From: Bactericera cockerelli
Taxonomy: Eukaryota > Arthropoda > Insecta > Hemiptera > Triozidae
Direction of reading: 5' to 3'
NCBI GenBank assembly: GCA_024516035.1
Contig: CM044967.1
Coordinates: forward strand, 2,326,383-2,390,382
DNA length: 64,000 nucleotides
Under the pieces are notes generated by a model that did no database searches, was not told the origin of the DNA, and was given only the letters and a program-made list of their open reading frames with translations. This document shows, one piece after another, positions 10,691 to 23,100 of the stretch. Within the stretch, counting starts at the first letter, position 1; the number at the start of each line of letters is the position of its first letter. A program made the translations under genes and the position numbers.

Positions 10691-10982
10691 GGGCAGCCTG
10701 AGTACCTAAGCTAGTCACAAACTTCAATCATACCTTCTAGTCATCCCAGTGTTTCCCTTTTATAACCTTTTCGTTCCTTTTTTGTTTCTTTCGTTTTTTG
10801 TTTTTATTTGTGTTTATACATTTTTATTTTTTCTCTTCTAGTCCTCAAATTATTTAAATGCTCTTTGTTTCCTACCTATACCTATTTTAATATATAACTT
10901 AGATTTAATTTGATTTGTTAATTAGCATGTAAGTTTGTACACATACAATATGTATCCTTTAGTACAATAAAATTGAAATTGA

Positions 10983-11172
10983 CGGTATCCAACAGGCGAG
11001 TTTAATACTCAAAGCATTTTCTACCACCTAACCCTTAGAGTCTTATTATTATTGGTCACAAACTTAAATTAATGAGGAAAAATTCATGCACTGGGTGGGA
11101 TTCGAACCAACGGATCCCTACGCTATCTGGAATACCAGACTAGCCCGTTAACCACTTGACTACCAGTGCAGG
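10983..11172 (-). mobile_element. S6 SINE copy
   Basis: The minus strand begins with CTGGTAGTCAAGTGGTTAAC, has GGTTCGAATCCCACC as B-box, and the body runs to the AGGCGAGTTTAATAC-type end. One of the better S6 copies. Confidence 0.85.
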
Positions 11173-11179
11173 TATAGAA

Positions 11180-12290
11180 AGTATTGTTTTTTTTTTTTCA
11201 AACTTACCTAAGGAAAACAATGAAAACACATTTATAAGAAAAATTAACATTTAACATATGTATATTCAAAATGAGTAAAAATTAGTCAATTCACGAAAAA
11301 CAGTTAACAAAATTTAAACTGATGCATCCTACACTTAATGAATTGTCTCACTATTTTCAACACTTCAAACAAATTCAAGAGTCAATAGAACTCCCAATGC
11401 GAGTTTTATAAACATTAGTTAGAACAAAAAGAAATTACTTGTACAAGTGCTACTACCATGTACAAGCAGCACTATTACATAATTAGTAAATTAGTACATA
11501 TTTAGTATTTAAATTCAAACTAGTACATTTGATTGTTCTTTGCTGAAATCGGGAAAAAAATATGACTGTAGAATAGAGAAACAGAAATAAACTAATCATT
11601 TTTGATAAGGACAGTATTGTAAAATTCACTTTTCAGTACTGACCACAGTGTGGTATTACCTAGCCTCCTAGAGCGAACAATGCTAAAAACACCTAAAGCT
11701 CTTTTATATTCTACGAGCTGACGAAAGACGTGCTTATTTTGCATTTTTTTTTATAACATTTTTTTTAAATTTTAATAAACATACAAATAAAATTACAAAA
11801 AAACAAATGTTATTATTGAATTCACATTTCAGTTCAGTTTCTTTTCTATCCAGTTCTCTTTTGACCAGGTTTGACTGTAAAATCTAGAGGATAGACAGAC
11901 AGAAAAGTTTTCAAAGTTCAAAAAAACGATTGCCTTAAGACAGAAAAACGATTTTTTTTTCAAGTAATGTTGACCATATTTAACTCAAAATAAAAGTAAG
12001 TTTTTCCCATAGTATCTTATTTTGAACCATTGATATTCTCTGGACATTCAAGTCATCAGTTTCACAGTGAAATTTGCTTCAGATAAAATTTGAACTTTCC
12101 TCTTTTAGTTTTTTCTGACATTTCAATGAATCTTATTATTTTTTTTTTTTTTTTGATTGACGGATTCACAAGGAGGGGGTGGTTCCTCTGTAAAATGATC
12201 GAAGGATTGTATAATATGTACGCATATTCTGGTACATTGATTTTTTTTTTTTTTTTTTAAATTAACTTTTCGTACTTTGAATCTTAATGC
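11180..12290. other. AT-rich stretch, no gene recognised
   Basis: Searched on the minus strand for a missing 5' exon of the AIMP1-like gene; no coiled-coil-coding segment was seen. Only short homopolymer-rich sequence is present. Confidence 0.5.
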
Positions 12291-12307
12291 AGAGTGGTAT
12301 GCAGAAT

Positions 12308-12534
12308 CTAGGGTGGTATGCAGAGTACTCACTGTAGGGATGCCCGGGTCATTTGTCCCTTCAGCTGATTTTGTTATGCCGAGACGTTTGTTTGAAGCAC
12401 CTGTGCGCATGCGCATTCAGATGTCTCTTGAGAGAATAATTGTCAAGGTCAAAGTTTTCCCTATAGCAAGCTCGAAACTACCCTACAGTGAACTCTATAG
12501 GGGGAAAAAAAACGTCTCTGCATACCACCCTTAA
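12308..12534. mobile_element. Short MITE with GGGTGGTATGCAGAG ends
   Basis: The left end GGGTGGTATGCAGAG plus internal ACTCACTGTAGGG is mirrored on the right by CCCTACAGTGAACTC and CTCTGCATACCACCC. TA lies outside both ends (cTA / TtA). A second partial left end immediately outside (AGTGGTATGCAGAATCTA) suggests a duplicated terminus. It has no coding capacity and no known family name. Confidence 0.75.
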
Positions 12535-12539
12535 TGTTA

Positions 12540-13490
12540 TGTATACAGGTTAAGACATTGTGGAGCTACATTGAACTATTTTTTAAGGAAATAACAAATG
12601 TTATTAGCAGAAAAAAAAGAGTAAAAAAGAAAGCTTAAAAATATATTATAAAACAGCCATATTTGTTATACAAAAAAATTGAACTTAACAAAACATAATA
12701 ATCATAATATAAGCAATTCTCACAACATCTATGTATTAGGTATCAGAGCATTTTGAAATGAGATCAAATTATAGGTATACCGTTTTATTTTGAGATCACA
12801 AAAAGTAATTCAAGCTCTAAATTTGATTAAAATGGAACTTATGAATATCGACTTATATAATAAACACAGTCAAACAACATCGAACTAAACAACTAGACAG
12901 ACTAATAAGAGTAGGCTCTGCTGACACAAACTTTGGCTGCGCACTGATTCTTAAATTGTACCTCGGAAGCTTTTCTGTATCATAGAGAGTAAAATTAGCT
13001 TATTTTGTTATTTATTTTTTGGTTTAACGTCGCTTGAAGTAATGATATTTTTCGGTTCCAAGTGCGGTTAGCTTTTAGAGAAGGTGGGTTTTTTAGTGGG
13101 TGGAAATCCCACACCCCAGGTTAGGATGGATCTGGGTGTCTTTGAAAGATTTTTTCCTGCCTTCCATTTAAAAAATAAATAAAAAAATAATAAAAACGTC
13201 GCTTTAGACTGCATGTCATATCACGACGCTAAATAAAGCTTTTTTCAATTTGAAAAGAGTTTGGAGCAAAGCGTGGTGATATATAAAATATAATAGTTCG
13301 TGCTGCGAGGTAAAACATGTGTAATTTAAATAAATTATGTATGGTGAAAAATAGAACGAGGAATAAATCTACGATGAAATTTTCTTGGCATTAAAAAGTT
13401 CTGGGATGTATTCATTTGTATTTTCTAAAGGACAAGCTTCCGAGATAAGTCAAGAATCAGCATGCCAATTAAATAGGTATAAAGTATTAA
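12540..13490. other. Gene-free stretch with one repeat body
   Basis: At 13010-13260 is a repeat containing GGTTTAACGTCGCTT and GGGTGGAAATCCCACACCCC; a related inverse copy is at 54185-54290 and a weaker one at 33890-33960. The rest is AT-rich, with no exon recognised. Confidence 0.5.
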
Positions 13491-13567
13491 TATTTTAATA
13501 ATATAGACTATAAATTATTAACCTTGTTTTTTTTTCTCTCTCTCTCTCCTCTCTACTTATAAAAAAT

Positions 13568-13720
13568 ATCATATTTGTGTTAATCACTTTCATGATATCA
13601 CAACGACTCAAACTCGTTTTACTAAATCTACGCAGAATCCGGGACTTGAACCATCGACCTCTAGGTTTCAAGCCCGCCGTCTTATCCATCAAGCTACTGA
13701 GTAGTACTGAAGTCGGTTTT
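13568..13720 (-). mobile_element. S2 SINE copy
   Basis: The minus strand runs from a head containing CAGTAGCTTGATGGATAAG, through a B-box GGTTCAAGTCCCGG, to the S2 body with AAGTGATTAACACAAATATG. Lies downstream of the Popeye stop codon. Confidence 0.85.
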
Positions 13721-13907
13721 CGTTTCTCTGGACAAGCTCTTAGCTAACGGAGATGTGGTGCATATAAGTATCTCGAATGCAACCCGTGTGTCAGAGTAAT
13801 GTCTACATTATTATCTTCGAAAAAAAAACCGAGTAAGTACTCTCATATTGCATCGAATATCAATAACTTTTCAAAAATAACCTATTGCTTCAAACAACTC
13901 TTACAAA

Positions 13908-14094
13908 ATAATATCGCTTTATTTATACTGCCCGATTAGGACTAATGAGTCCACTTATTCTAGCAGTAAGCTCAAGACGTATTATGATGTGGTCAAAATA
14001 TCAAATGGGAGGATAACTTGTCACGGCTGCGTTTCGAACCCCCGACCCCTGGATTACCAGTCAGGCGCCTTGACCACTGAGCTACCGGGACAGA
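13908..14094 (-). mobile_element. S1 SINE in the Popeye 3' UTR
   Basis: The minus strand begins CTGTCCCGGTAGCTCAGTGG, has GGGGGTTCGAAACG as B-box, then the S1 body ending CGGGCAGTATAAATAAAGCG. It lies in sense orientation 14 bp after the Popeye stop codon. This copy has AATAAA where most copies have AATAAG. Confidence 0.9.
13918..13923 (-). promoter_or_regulatory. Candidate poly(A) signal AATAAA of the Popeye gene
   Basis: AATAAA on the minus strand, about 185 bases after the stop codon and inside the 3' end of the sense-oriented S1 SINE. It is the first clear AATAAA downstream of the stop. Use of this signal is inferred. Confidence 0.45.
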
Positions 14095-14108
14095 CATTCG
14101 ATTGCCGT

Positions 14109-17100
14109 CTAATCTTCCACCATTTCGCAACTATGATACTTGGAGCTGGTTTCCAACCAGTTCTCCACGCAACTGCTTTCGCCAGCGTCATCTAAGCGGT
14201 CTGCGGAGATCTGTCTCAAAGGCACCATCTCAGGATCCAAGTGTTTGCCACTTTTGGCTGAAGATTTGGCTGGTTTGTATTGCGATTTTTTCAGCAACCG
14301 CTCTCTACTGGAAGCAACTGAAACACAAAACAATGAAATTGTTAATTTTGGCAGTTTCAATTAATCGTTCGTAAAAAAAAAAAAAAAAAAATGTCTGTTT
14401 AACGTACGTGGCTTTCAATTGCATCTTAATATTTGTTTAACGTGATATGACCACGTACGTAGTCATATCACGAGGAGGGTTTTACCCTCCATTCGCTGGA
14501 AACTCACAAATCAGCTTCTCAAATTAACCTGACCCATCCTCAATAGGGCCGGGAATAGCCAGAATCACGAGCGTCCGAATAACAACTCTAATGTATAGAA
14601 AATTGACTGGTTAGCTTAGTTTATAGAGTCAGCCAACAATATGTCTTTTTTTTATACATACAATTGTACGGGTTCAACCCATGTGTTGTGTTGATAATAA
14701 CCCCGCCCTTTAGTTAGGACATATGTATATATTTTATTTATTTTTTTCTTTTTTATATTATTAATATTGTCAATTTTATATTTAATTTTTACCATTATTT
14801 GTCTGTATATGTTCTACTAATAAAGAGTTTCAAAAAAAAAAAATAATAATAATAATATCCCACCTGACTCGGGAGAGCTGTTGACGTTAACCGTCACCCT
14901 GGACACAGCCACATTCTTCTTCACCGTTTTCAACATGGCGGCTCGCTTCTCTTTCGACTTGATGGCTGACGTCAAGCATGGCAGTCGAATGTCAACTTGC
15001 GACCCTGTCTCGGTTAGGAGCTGGAATAATAATTATAATAACAATGAACCGATCTCAGTAGCTTGATCGATAAGGCGGCGGACTTGTAACCTGGAAGTCG
15101 GTGGTTCAAGTCCCGGTTTCAGTGTAAATTTAGTAAAGCGAGTTTGAGTAGTTGTGATATCACGAAAGTGATTAACACAAATATGATAACTTTCTTAACT
15201 ATAGTAACAATGAACTCTTTATTGGATTTTTTATGTAACAAAATCGCAACGAGGGTGATAGGGTGGCGTGGAAGAGAATGCAGTTGGCATTAGCACCGCC
15301 CTTGATCAAGTTTTGTTTTATTAATGTCAATTTCTATGTATGTATGTACCTATATAGTCTATTTAAATAAATTTGATCTAATATGTTTAATAATCCACAA
15401 ATCTGCCTTTCACCCGACACACAACACACTGTGATTGGTTATTTCGTTAAAATTAACCAATCAGAGTGCGTTGTGTGACGGTTGAAAGGGAGATTTGGGG
15501 ATTATGAGAGTGCTTTCTGGAACGAGGCTAGCTATGAATTGCATTACCTTGTTGTTCATGGCATAGAGTTTGGTTGTGATATCCTTCGCAACTAGGATTC
15601 CCATGACGGTGGCTAGATATGTCTCCTTCACGAAGAAATACTCTAGACTGGATCTCTCCCAGTATAGAATACGGCAGGTGGTTTGAGCAATAATAGAAAC
15701 CTGAAAGTATAAAAGAAAGAAACTGCTTCACGTAACGACTTGAGGCTAGCTTGTAGCTCCCCAAGGCTAGCTTGCAGCTCCCCAAGGCTAGCTTGCAGCT
15801 CCCCAAGGCTAGCTTGCAGCTCCCCAAGCTAGCTTGCAGCTCTCCAAAGCTAGCTTGTAGCTCCCCAAGGCTAGCTTGTAGCTCCCCAAGGCTAGCTTGC
15901 CAGTGGCCAAGGAACGGGGGTGATATATCTGTGCCTATCTCACGAACACGAAATTATTTTATTATTATTATTATTGTTTTACCTTGAACTTGTTTTCAGA
16001 GTTGGCGCGACTCTCAAATTCCGGCGAATCCAGAAACTCTCCCGAGTCGATGGGATGCAGGTATTGCTTGTCCTGAGCCACATAGGCTTTCCCAGTCAGT
16101 AGTAGCGCCAAGCGGTCTGTGCGAGTCACATTCTGAACCGCATACGCTTCCCCGGGCTGAAGGGTTTGGGTTCGAATCATCTGTTCGCCTACGAGTTTTT
16201 TAAACTGCAACCTGGTTACCTGGGAACGGAAGAGATTATTATTATTATTGAACACTTTATTAATTGGACATATTATATATACAACACAGATCATTACAAA
16301 TTAATATACAATATAAGAGAAGTAAAAAGAGAAAAAAAAAAAAATATATATATATACATAATATATGTCCTAACTAAAGGGCGGGGTTATTTCCTCTGAC
16401 CAATCTCTTCCACCCAAAGATGAGTATATCAGTCAGAATAAACAGAAAAGGCAGGTCATGAGGTAAGAGCGCGCGAGTGATATCACAACTACTCAAACTC
16501 GTTTTACTAAATCTTTGCTGAACTTGGGACTTGAACCACCGACCTCCAGGTTACGAGTCCGCCGCTTTTTCGATCAAGCTACTGAGGTTGGTAAAAGGTG
16601 AAATATAGATGAATACACGATGATACGAAGGAGCTCATCATAATTGTATGAGTTTGGTTCACTCGAGGGAATTACATCAGTGACTCATCTCACGAAGCTA
16701 ATTTTCACTCCCCCATCCTGTTCCATGTTTCAAAGTTCGTTAATATAGAACGAGGTAATTTTGAGAAGCTCATTTTGAGTTAATTATGTTCATCAATAAC
16801 CAAGTATACGTTAGACATCCATATATGCACTGGTAGTCAAGTGGTTAACGGGCTAATCCATGTAGCGTAGAGATCCGTTGGTTCGAATCTCCAGCACCCA
16901 GCGCATGTATTTTTCCTCATTAATTTGAGTTTGTGACCACATAATAATAAGACTTTGAGGGTTAGGTGGTAGAAAATGCTTCGAGCATTAACCTCGCCTG
17001 GTGAATACATTCCACTAAAGATTATTATTACATGAACATTTATTTTTGTTTTTACATTTGATACATTAGAAGGGACAATTCTGTCCTATTCGTTAATTTT

Positions 17101-20100
17101 GAAATCATATGACCTACACAAGTAGGTCATATGAATAATGTGTTGAGGAAGCTTCTGACTAGCTGACAAGTTTGCAATATGATGGATTTCTGAATGAGGA
17201 CACTTCTTGATTGATGAACATTTATCATTTTGAGATAATTCAAGAAGTTCTTGGTTACTACTCCTTCGGTGGACATGACTATAGGGATTATTGTGACAGC
17301 TTTCAATTTCCATATTTTTAAGATCTCAGTTTTTAATTCTTGGTACTTCGCAATTTTCTCATTTTCAGTTTTTTGAATGTTGTGACTGAGTGGTACTGCG
17401 ATGTCAATGATTTTAGCTGTTTTTGATCTTTTGTCAAGAATTATGATGTCTGGTCTATTGCATGTGATGGATCGGTCTGTTTGGATTGGTTGATCCCAGT
17501 ATAAAATAGACGTTTCATTTTCTAATACTTGTTCTGGTGAATACTTGTAGAAGGGAATGGTATTTTTTACAAGTTTATGTTCTAAAGCCAAATTTTGGTG
17601 AATTATTTTTGCGACTTGGTTGTGGCGGCTTAGGTATTTATTATTTGCCAGTTCTGAACATCCTCCCATGATGTGTTCTATAGTCTCGCCCTGTTGTTGA
17701 CATTTTCTACATCTATCTATGATATCTTTTTTCAAAATATATTTTTCATAATTTCTTGTTACTATTATTTTGTCTTGTATTGCTGTATAAAATCCCTCTG
17801 TTTCAGGGTGTAGGTATCCAATTCTTAACCAATTGTCATTATTATTATTGAAGAGAAGGGCGTTTTCGCCCCAAAGTCAGAAGAGATTCCTGGCATGTAT
17901 CCACCTTGGGTTGATTAGATCAAATGTTCAGTTGTTCACCCATGAACCGACTTCAGTAGCTTGATCGATAAGGCGGCGGACTTATAATCTGGAGGTCAGT
18001 GGTCCAAGTCCCGGTTTCAGCGCAGATTTAGCAAAGCCAGTTTGAGCAGTTGTGATATCACAAAAGTGATTAATACAAACATGATAACTTTTTTTAGTTA
18101 TAATTATATCGCCTTATTTATACTGCCCAAGACGTATGTTTATGTGGTCAAAATCCCAAATGGGAGGATAACTGTCATGTCTCGCCTGGGTTTCGAACCC
18201 ACGACGTCTCGAATCTCTCGATTCACTGAGTGCCGCCTTTACCACCGAGCTACCGGAACAGTTATTTTTACTTTCCTAAACAACGATTGAGTCTGACAAT
18301 ACAAAAAGAGAATGCCGTCAGCATTATGGGGTCTATCCCCGACGACAGCAAGATATATGAAGATTTTTTATTTGTAAAAAATAAATAAATTTAATTATGT
18401 TTATTACCAATTGTAAAAAAAATCATCATAGGGTGGCGTCATCGTGAACGATAGTAGCCAGACATTGGAGGAATGACTCAGCACTTCTACCACTGTCTTT
18501 ACAAAGAGGCTAATAATTGACAAGGGCCCCCAGAACAAAGCCAATGCTGGTTTACTCCATGTTTATAGTCCCCCAGCCCGACTGCTGGTATACTCCCTGT
18601 TTAGAGTCCCCCAGCCAGACTGCTGGTCTACTCCCTGTTTATAGTTCCCCAGCCAGACTGCTGGTCTACTCCCTCTTTATAGTCCCCCAGCCAGACTGCT
18701 GGTCTACTCCCTGTTTATTATAGTTCCCCCAGTATAGCGACTGCTGGTCAACTCCCCTTGTTTATAGTCCCCCACCCAGACTGCTGGTCAACTTCCTGTT
18801 TATAGTCCCCAGCCAGACTGTTGGTCCTCACTCCCTGTTTATAGTCTCCCAGCCAGTGTGTCTTCTCCTGTTTATAGTCCTTAGCAATGCTGCCTCCTAC
18901 CCCTGTTTATAGTCCCACCGACTGCTGTCTCCCTGTTATAGATGCGTTATATCCCCCAGCCATGTTTACTACCATGTAATGTTTATTACCAATTGTAAAT
19001 AAAAAAAAATACTGTGAGTAATTCTTACTTTGAACGGTTCGAACAAGCTCGCGTAGACACCCTCGAAGTCCGGGTCAAACTTGACGGGACGCGTCCGGTA
19101 CAGGACGAATATGAGCTGGAAGCAGTTGACGCTGATGAAGAAGAGGTTCCAGATGAACACGTCAGGGGCGCAAGCCACCCGCCACGCCCATGAGGAGAGA
19201 AAGGAGAACCCTGGGGGGAAGGGGGGGGGGGGGGGGGAGGAATACGCCCATCAGTATAAACAGAAAAGTGAGCAGTTGTACTAGATAATAACAATAATAA
19301 TATTGCCTTATTTATACTGCCCGATTAAGACTACTAGAGTCCCATTATTCCAGCAGTAAGCCCAAGACATATTATTATGTGGTAAAAATCCCAAATGGGA
19401 GGATAACTTGTCAGGTCCCGGATGGGTTCCGAACCCATGACCTCTTGAATTTTTGGATTCACAGAGTGTCGTCTTTACCACTGAATACGCTTAGAATACG
19501 CCCATCAGTATAAACAGAAAAGTGAGAAGTTGTACTAGTTGCCAAATTAATAGACAAGATCAATAACATAAGTCATTGCATTGCATTGCTTACACAGTAC
19601 TGTGTGAAAAGTCTGCTCCGACCGGGGATCGAACTCAGGATCTCTGGACTACGGGCAGTAGTCACAACCGTTACGCCACGGAGGCTGACGCTTACATTAC
19701 ACTAAAGAGTATTATTATTATTACTGTCCCCCGACCAGACTAAAGTGGTCTAATGTTTTACTTCCTAATGCTCTACTTGTATACTCACCAACAATGAGGA
19801 AGCAATGCATGATGATGAGTCCGTAGCGGTTGGTTGGCAGCGAGTAGGATATGAAGAAGCAGAGGTGAGCCGTGTTGAACAGCCAGTGCTGCATCTCCTT
19901 CCAGGAGTGACACCAGCCGAAGATACCTAGGTCACGAGAAATCCATGTGAGAACTTTATTATTTAAAACAAAAAAATATGATTTACAACTGGGAGACTAT
20001 AAACAGGGAGGAGACCAGCAGTCTGTCTGGGGGATTATAATCAGGGAGGAGACCAGCAGTCTGTCTGGGGGACTATAAATAGGGAGACCAGCAGTCTGTC

Positions 20101-23100
20101 TGGGGGACTATAAACAGGGAGTAGAGCAGCAGTCTGGCTGGGGGACTATAAACATGGAGTAGACTAGCATTGGCTTGATTCTGGGGGCCAATGTCAATTA
20201 TTAGCCTCCTTGTAAAGACAGTGGTAGAACTGCTGAGTCATTCCTTCACTGTCTGGCTACCATCGTTCACGATGACGGCACCCTATCATGATGATTTACA
20301 ACTGACAAATATACAAAGCTCTTGCCCTAAGCTTTGGGTGGAAGAAATTGCCATAGGCAATAACCCCGCCCCTTAGTTAGGACATACTCGTATGTTTATA
20401 TATATATTTTTTTTTCCTTTTTATTGTTTACTAGCGGGTTACACCCGCCGCTTCGCCAGCCCATCAAACACACACAACGCACACACCCACACCCACACAT
20501 CCACACACCACACACAAACACACCACACACACACCACCACACACACACACACCATACATACACACCATACACACACATCACACACACACACACACCACAC
20601 ACACACACACACACCCCTACACACACACAGACACACACACACACACCCACACCACCCACACACATACACACACAAAATGTCATTTAGGTTTGAAAAAAAA
20701 ACCTGAATATTTTTTGTCGCCCATCTATTTTCTGGTCTTCCCCGGCGTAGCTCAATAATGGCTCATCAGAATTTCGCGATCAATATGTCAAATGAAAGCC
20801 TAAATCCTTGCCTAAAACTTTCTCGCTCTCAGTTGATAGGTCGTCACTTCAAATTTCGAGAAAAAATGTCAATTAGGTCAAAAAACGTGAATATTTTACA
20901 TATTACCCATCCATTTTTTTTACCTTACCCGGCGTAGCTCAAGAACAGCTCATCAGAAATTCGCGATCAATATGTCAATTGAAAGCTCAAACCCTTGCCT
21001 AAAACTTTCTCGCTTTGAGTTGATAGGTCGTCGCGACAAATTTCGAGAAAAAAATGTCATTTATGTCAAAAAACGTGATTTTTTTTGCGTCACCCATCCA
21101 TTTTTATCCTTACTCATTGTAGCTTAACCTCAGGGAGATATAATCTAGCCTAGAAGAATTTCCTGATCCAAAGGGACATATGTGCAAAATTTCAGGTTTC
21201 TCAGTCAAACGGTGTGGATTTGTATAAAGAACATACATACACACATACATACATACACACATACAGACAGCTTTCTTTTATAGATATAGATTTTTTTAAT
21301 TTTAATTTTTATAATAATTATTTGTACTGTACATAGGTCTTTATATCCAATAAAGTATTTACTAATTAATAATAATAATAAGCTATAAGTTATACTAAAC
21401 TAGCTTCTAAGACATTTAATTTAATAACGACCCTTTAGTTGAAGATAACCAGGTGAGTTAATGCACAAAGCATTTTCTACCACCTATCAATCAGAGTGCT
21501 ATTATGTGTTCATATACTCAAATAAATAGAGAAAATTTATGCATTGGATGGGATTCGAACCAACGGATCCTTACGCTATACAGAAACAATATAGAAATGA
21601 CCAGACTAAAATTGTCATCATATTCTTCTAAATTATGTTAAAAAATCATCAGCTGCACTAACATCACTGTCTAGATCCAGAACAACAAAAGAAAACACAA
21701 TACTTCCGATTTTTTAATATAAGAAAATTCTCGGAAGTAAAAATGTACAGACACGGGGAAAAAAACCACTGAGACATGAAACAATACGAAGGTCATGAAA
21801 AGAACCCAGGGAGTTTTTCTTGTCTTTAAAGAGGCCAAAATGAACAATCCAGCCAAAACCATACAAAATATGAAAGTTATTAAAAAGAAAAGAAAAAATA
21901 TCAAAGTTAAAAATATCAAATATCAAACTGAATTTCTGTTAAAAAACAGAAATTCAGTGAGATTAGAAATTCAGTAGGAATGGATCCACAAAAAATTGTT
22001 AGAAAATGAACAGATTGCAACCCAAATACGAATAATAATACAAGACAAACATAAACAACAAAGGAAAGCAATACAACAATACCCCTTGCTATCTGCAAGA
22101 TCTGCGAGAAAATATTCTTGCATGCAATGCAAAACTGTTTGCCAAAATAATTATAGCTCTCCGAGCATATTCCATTATAAGTGAAACATGTTTCATTGCA
22201 ACCCGACCCGTCGTCTGCTTTGCTTCAAAGTTCAACCGTCTGCAGTCTGGACAAGTAATTTGTTCACGTCATGCGATCTGGTAGTAAATACGTTATGGGT
22301 GTATTGATTTTTCTCTGTCGAGCTTCCAGACATTTCAATTTAAAAAATATTTTTCACAAAAGAAAAAGAGAGGGAAAGATATAATTCACTTCACAACACT
22401 AGACAGACACGATGCTACGCAAGGACATGAGTTTCTTCGTGTTCAAGAGTTCAAAAGCTTCCATGAATCCTTTATCATTGTGAACTCTTTCTTTACAATT
22501 ATAATCCAGACTGTCTCTCCAGTCGGAGTTTCAACCAATCCGAAGGTTCTTTAATAGTATGACTTGAAGGCTGCCTTATCTTTGTTGTATCCCATTTTTT
22601 TTTCAATTTAAATTTGAACTATGAAAAATCAAAGAAACTCATCAAAAAGAGTAATTCATGGTATCAAGGGCAAATGGATAGGGAAATTCGAGATCAGAAG
22701 TTCGGACTTAAGCATGAGTTTCCCCGATTTTCAGGACTTGGACTGTCACCGTAAGACAAGTAATCCAATTATGCCAACAGTTTGTATAGGTGGATGAGAG
22801 GCAGGACCATAGAAATGGGGTATTATCCGTGTTATGAAAAGACCAACGGTTTAAAAGAGATAATAATATTAACAATTATACGTAGGAACGTAGGTATACT
22901 ACAAGAATAGCCTCACATGAAAAGCAGAAATCGGAAAATTCCTGTCATTTATGCTAAGACAGCTACAAAAAAAATCAGAAAACGAAAACTACACGACACC
23001 GGCACATTGAAACATGATTCCACCACCACATTGAAACAAACAAACATAGAACACAAAACATTAATATAATCAGTGTTGTAACGGGTACATTTTTTTTGGT

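Noticed and set aside
12293..12400. Coding exon between acceptor- and donor-like sites (GASNKRLGITKSAEG frame)
   Set aside because: The segment lies wholly inside the inverted-repeat MITE 12308-12534 and has no matching phase partner.
15528..15987. Protein-coding heptapeptide repeats on both strands
   Set aside because: The 21-bp tandem repeat is intronic; the Popeye exons end at splice sites on either side.
19598..19690. tRNA gene, from clear A-box and B-box and cloverleaf-like sequence
   Set aside because: The same head recurs joined to a long SINE body at two other places, and the acceptor ends do not pair well. The same reasoning applies to 28912, 32187, 33290, 39995, 42468 and 50331.
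20392..20706. Open frames of about 80-100 codons on both strands
   Set aside because: They translate a CA/CAC-rich stretch (His-Thr or Val-Cys repeats) inside a retroelement end.
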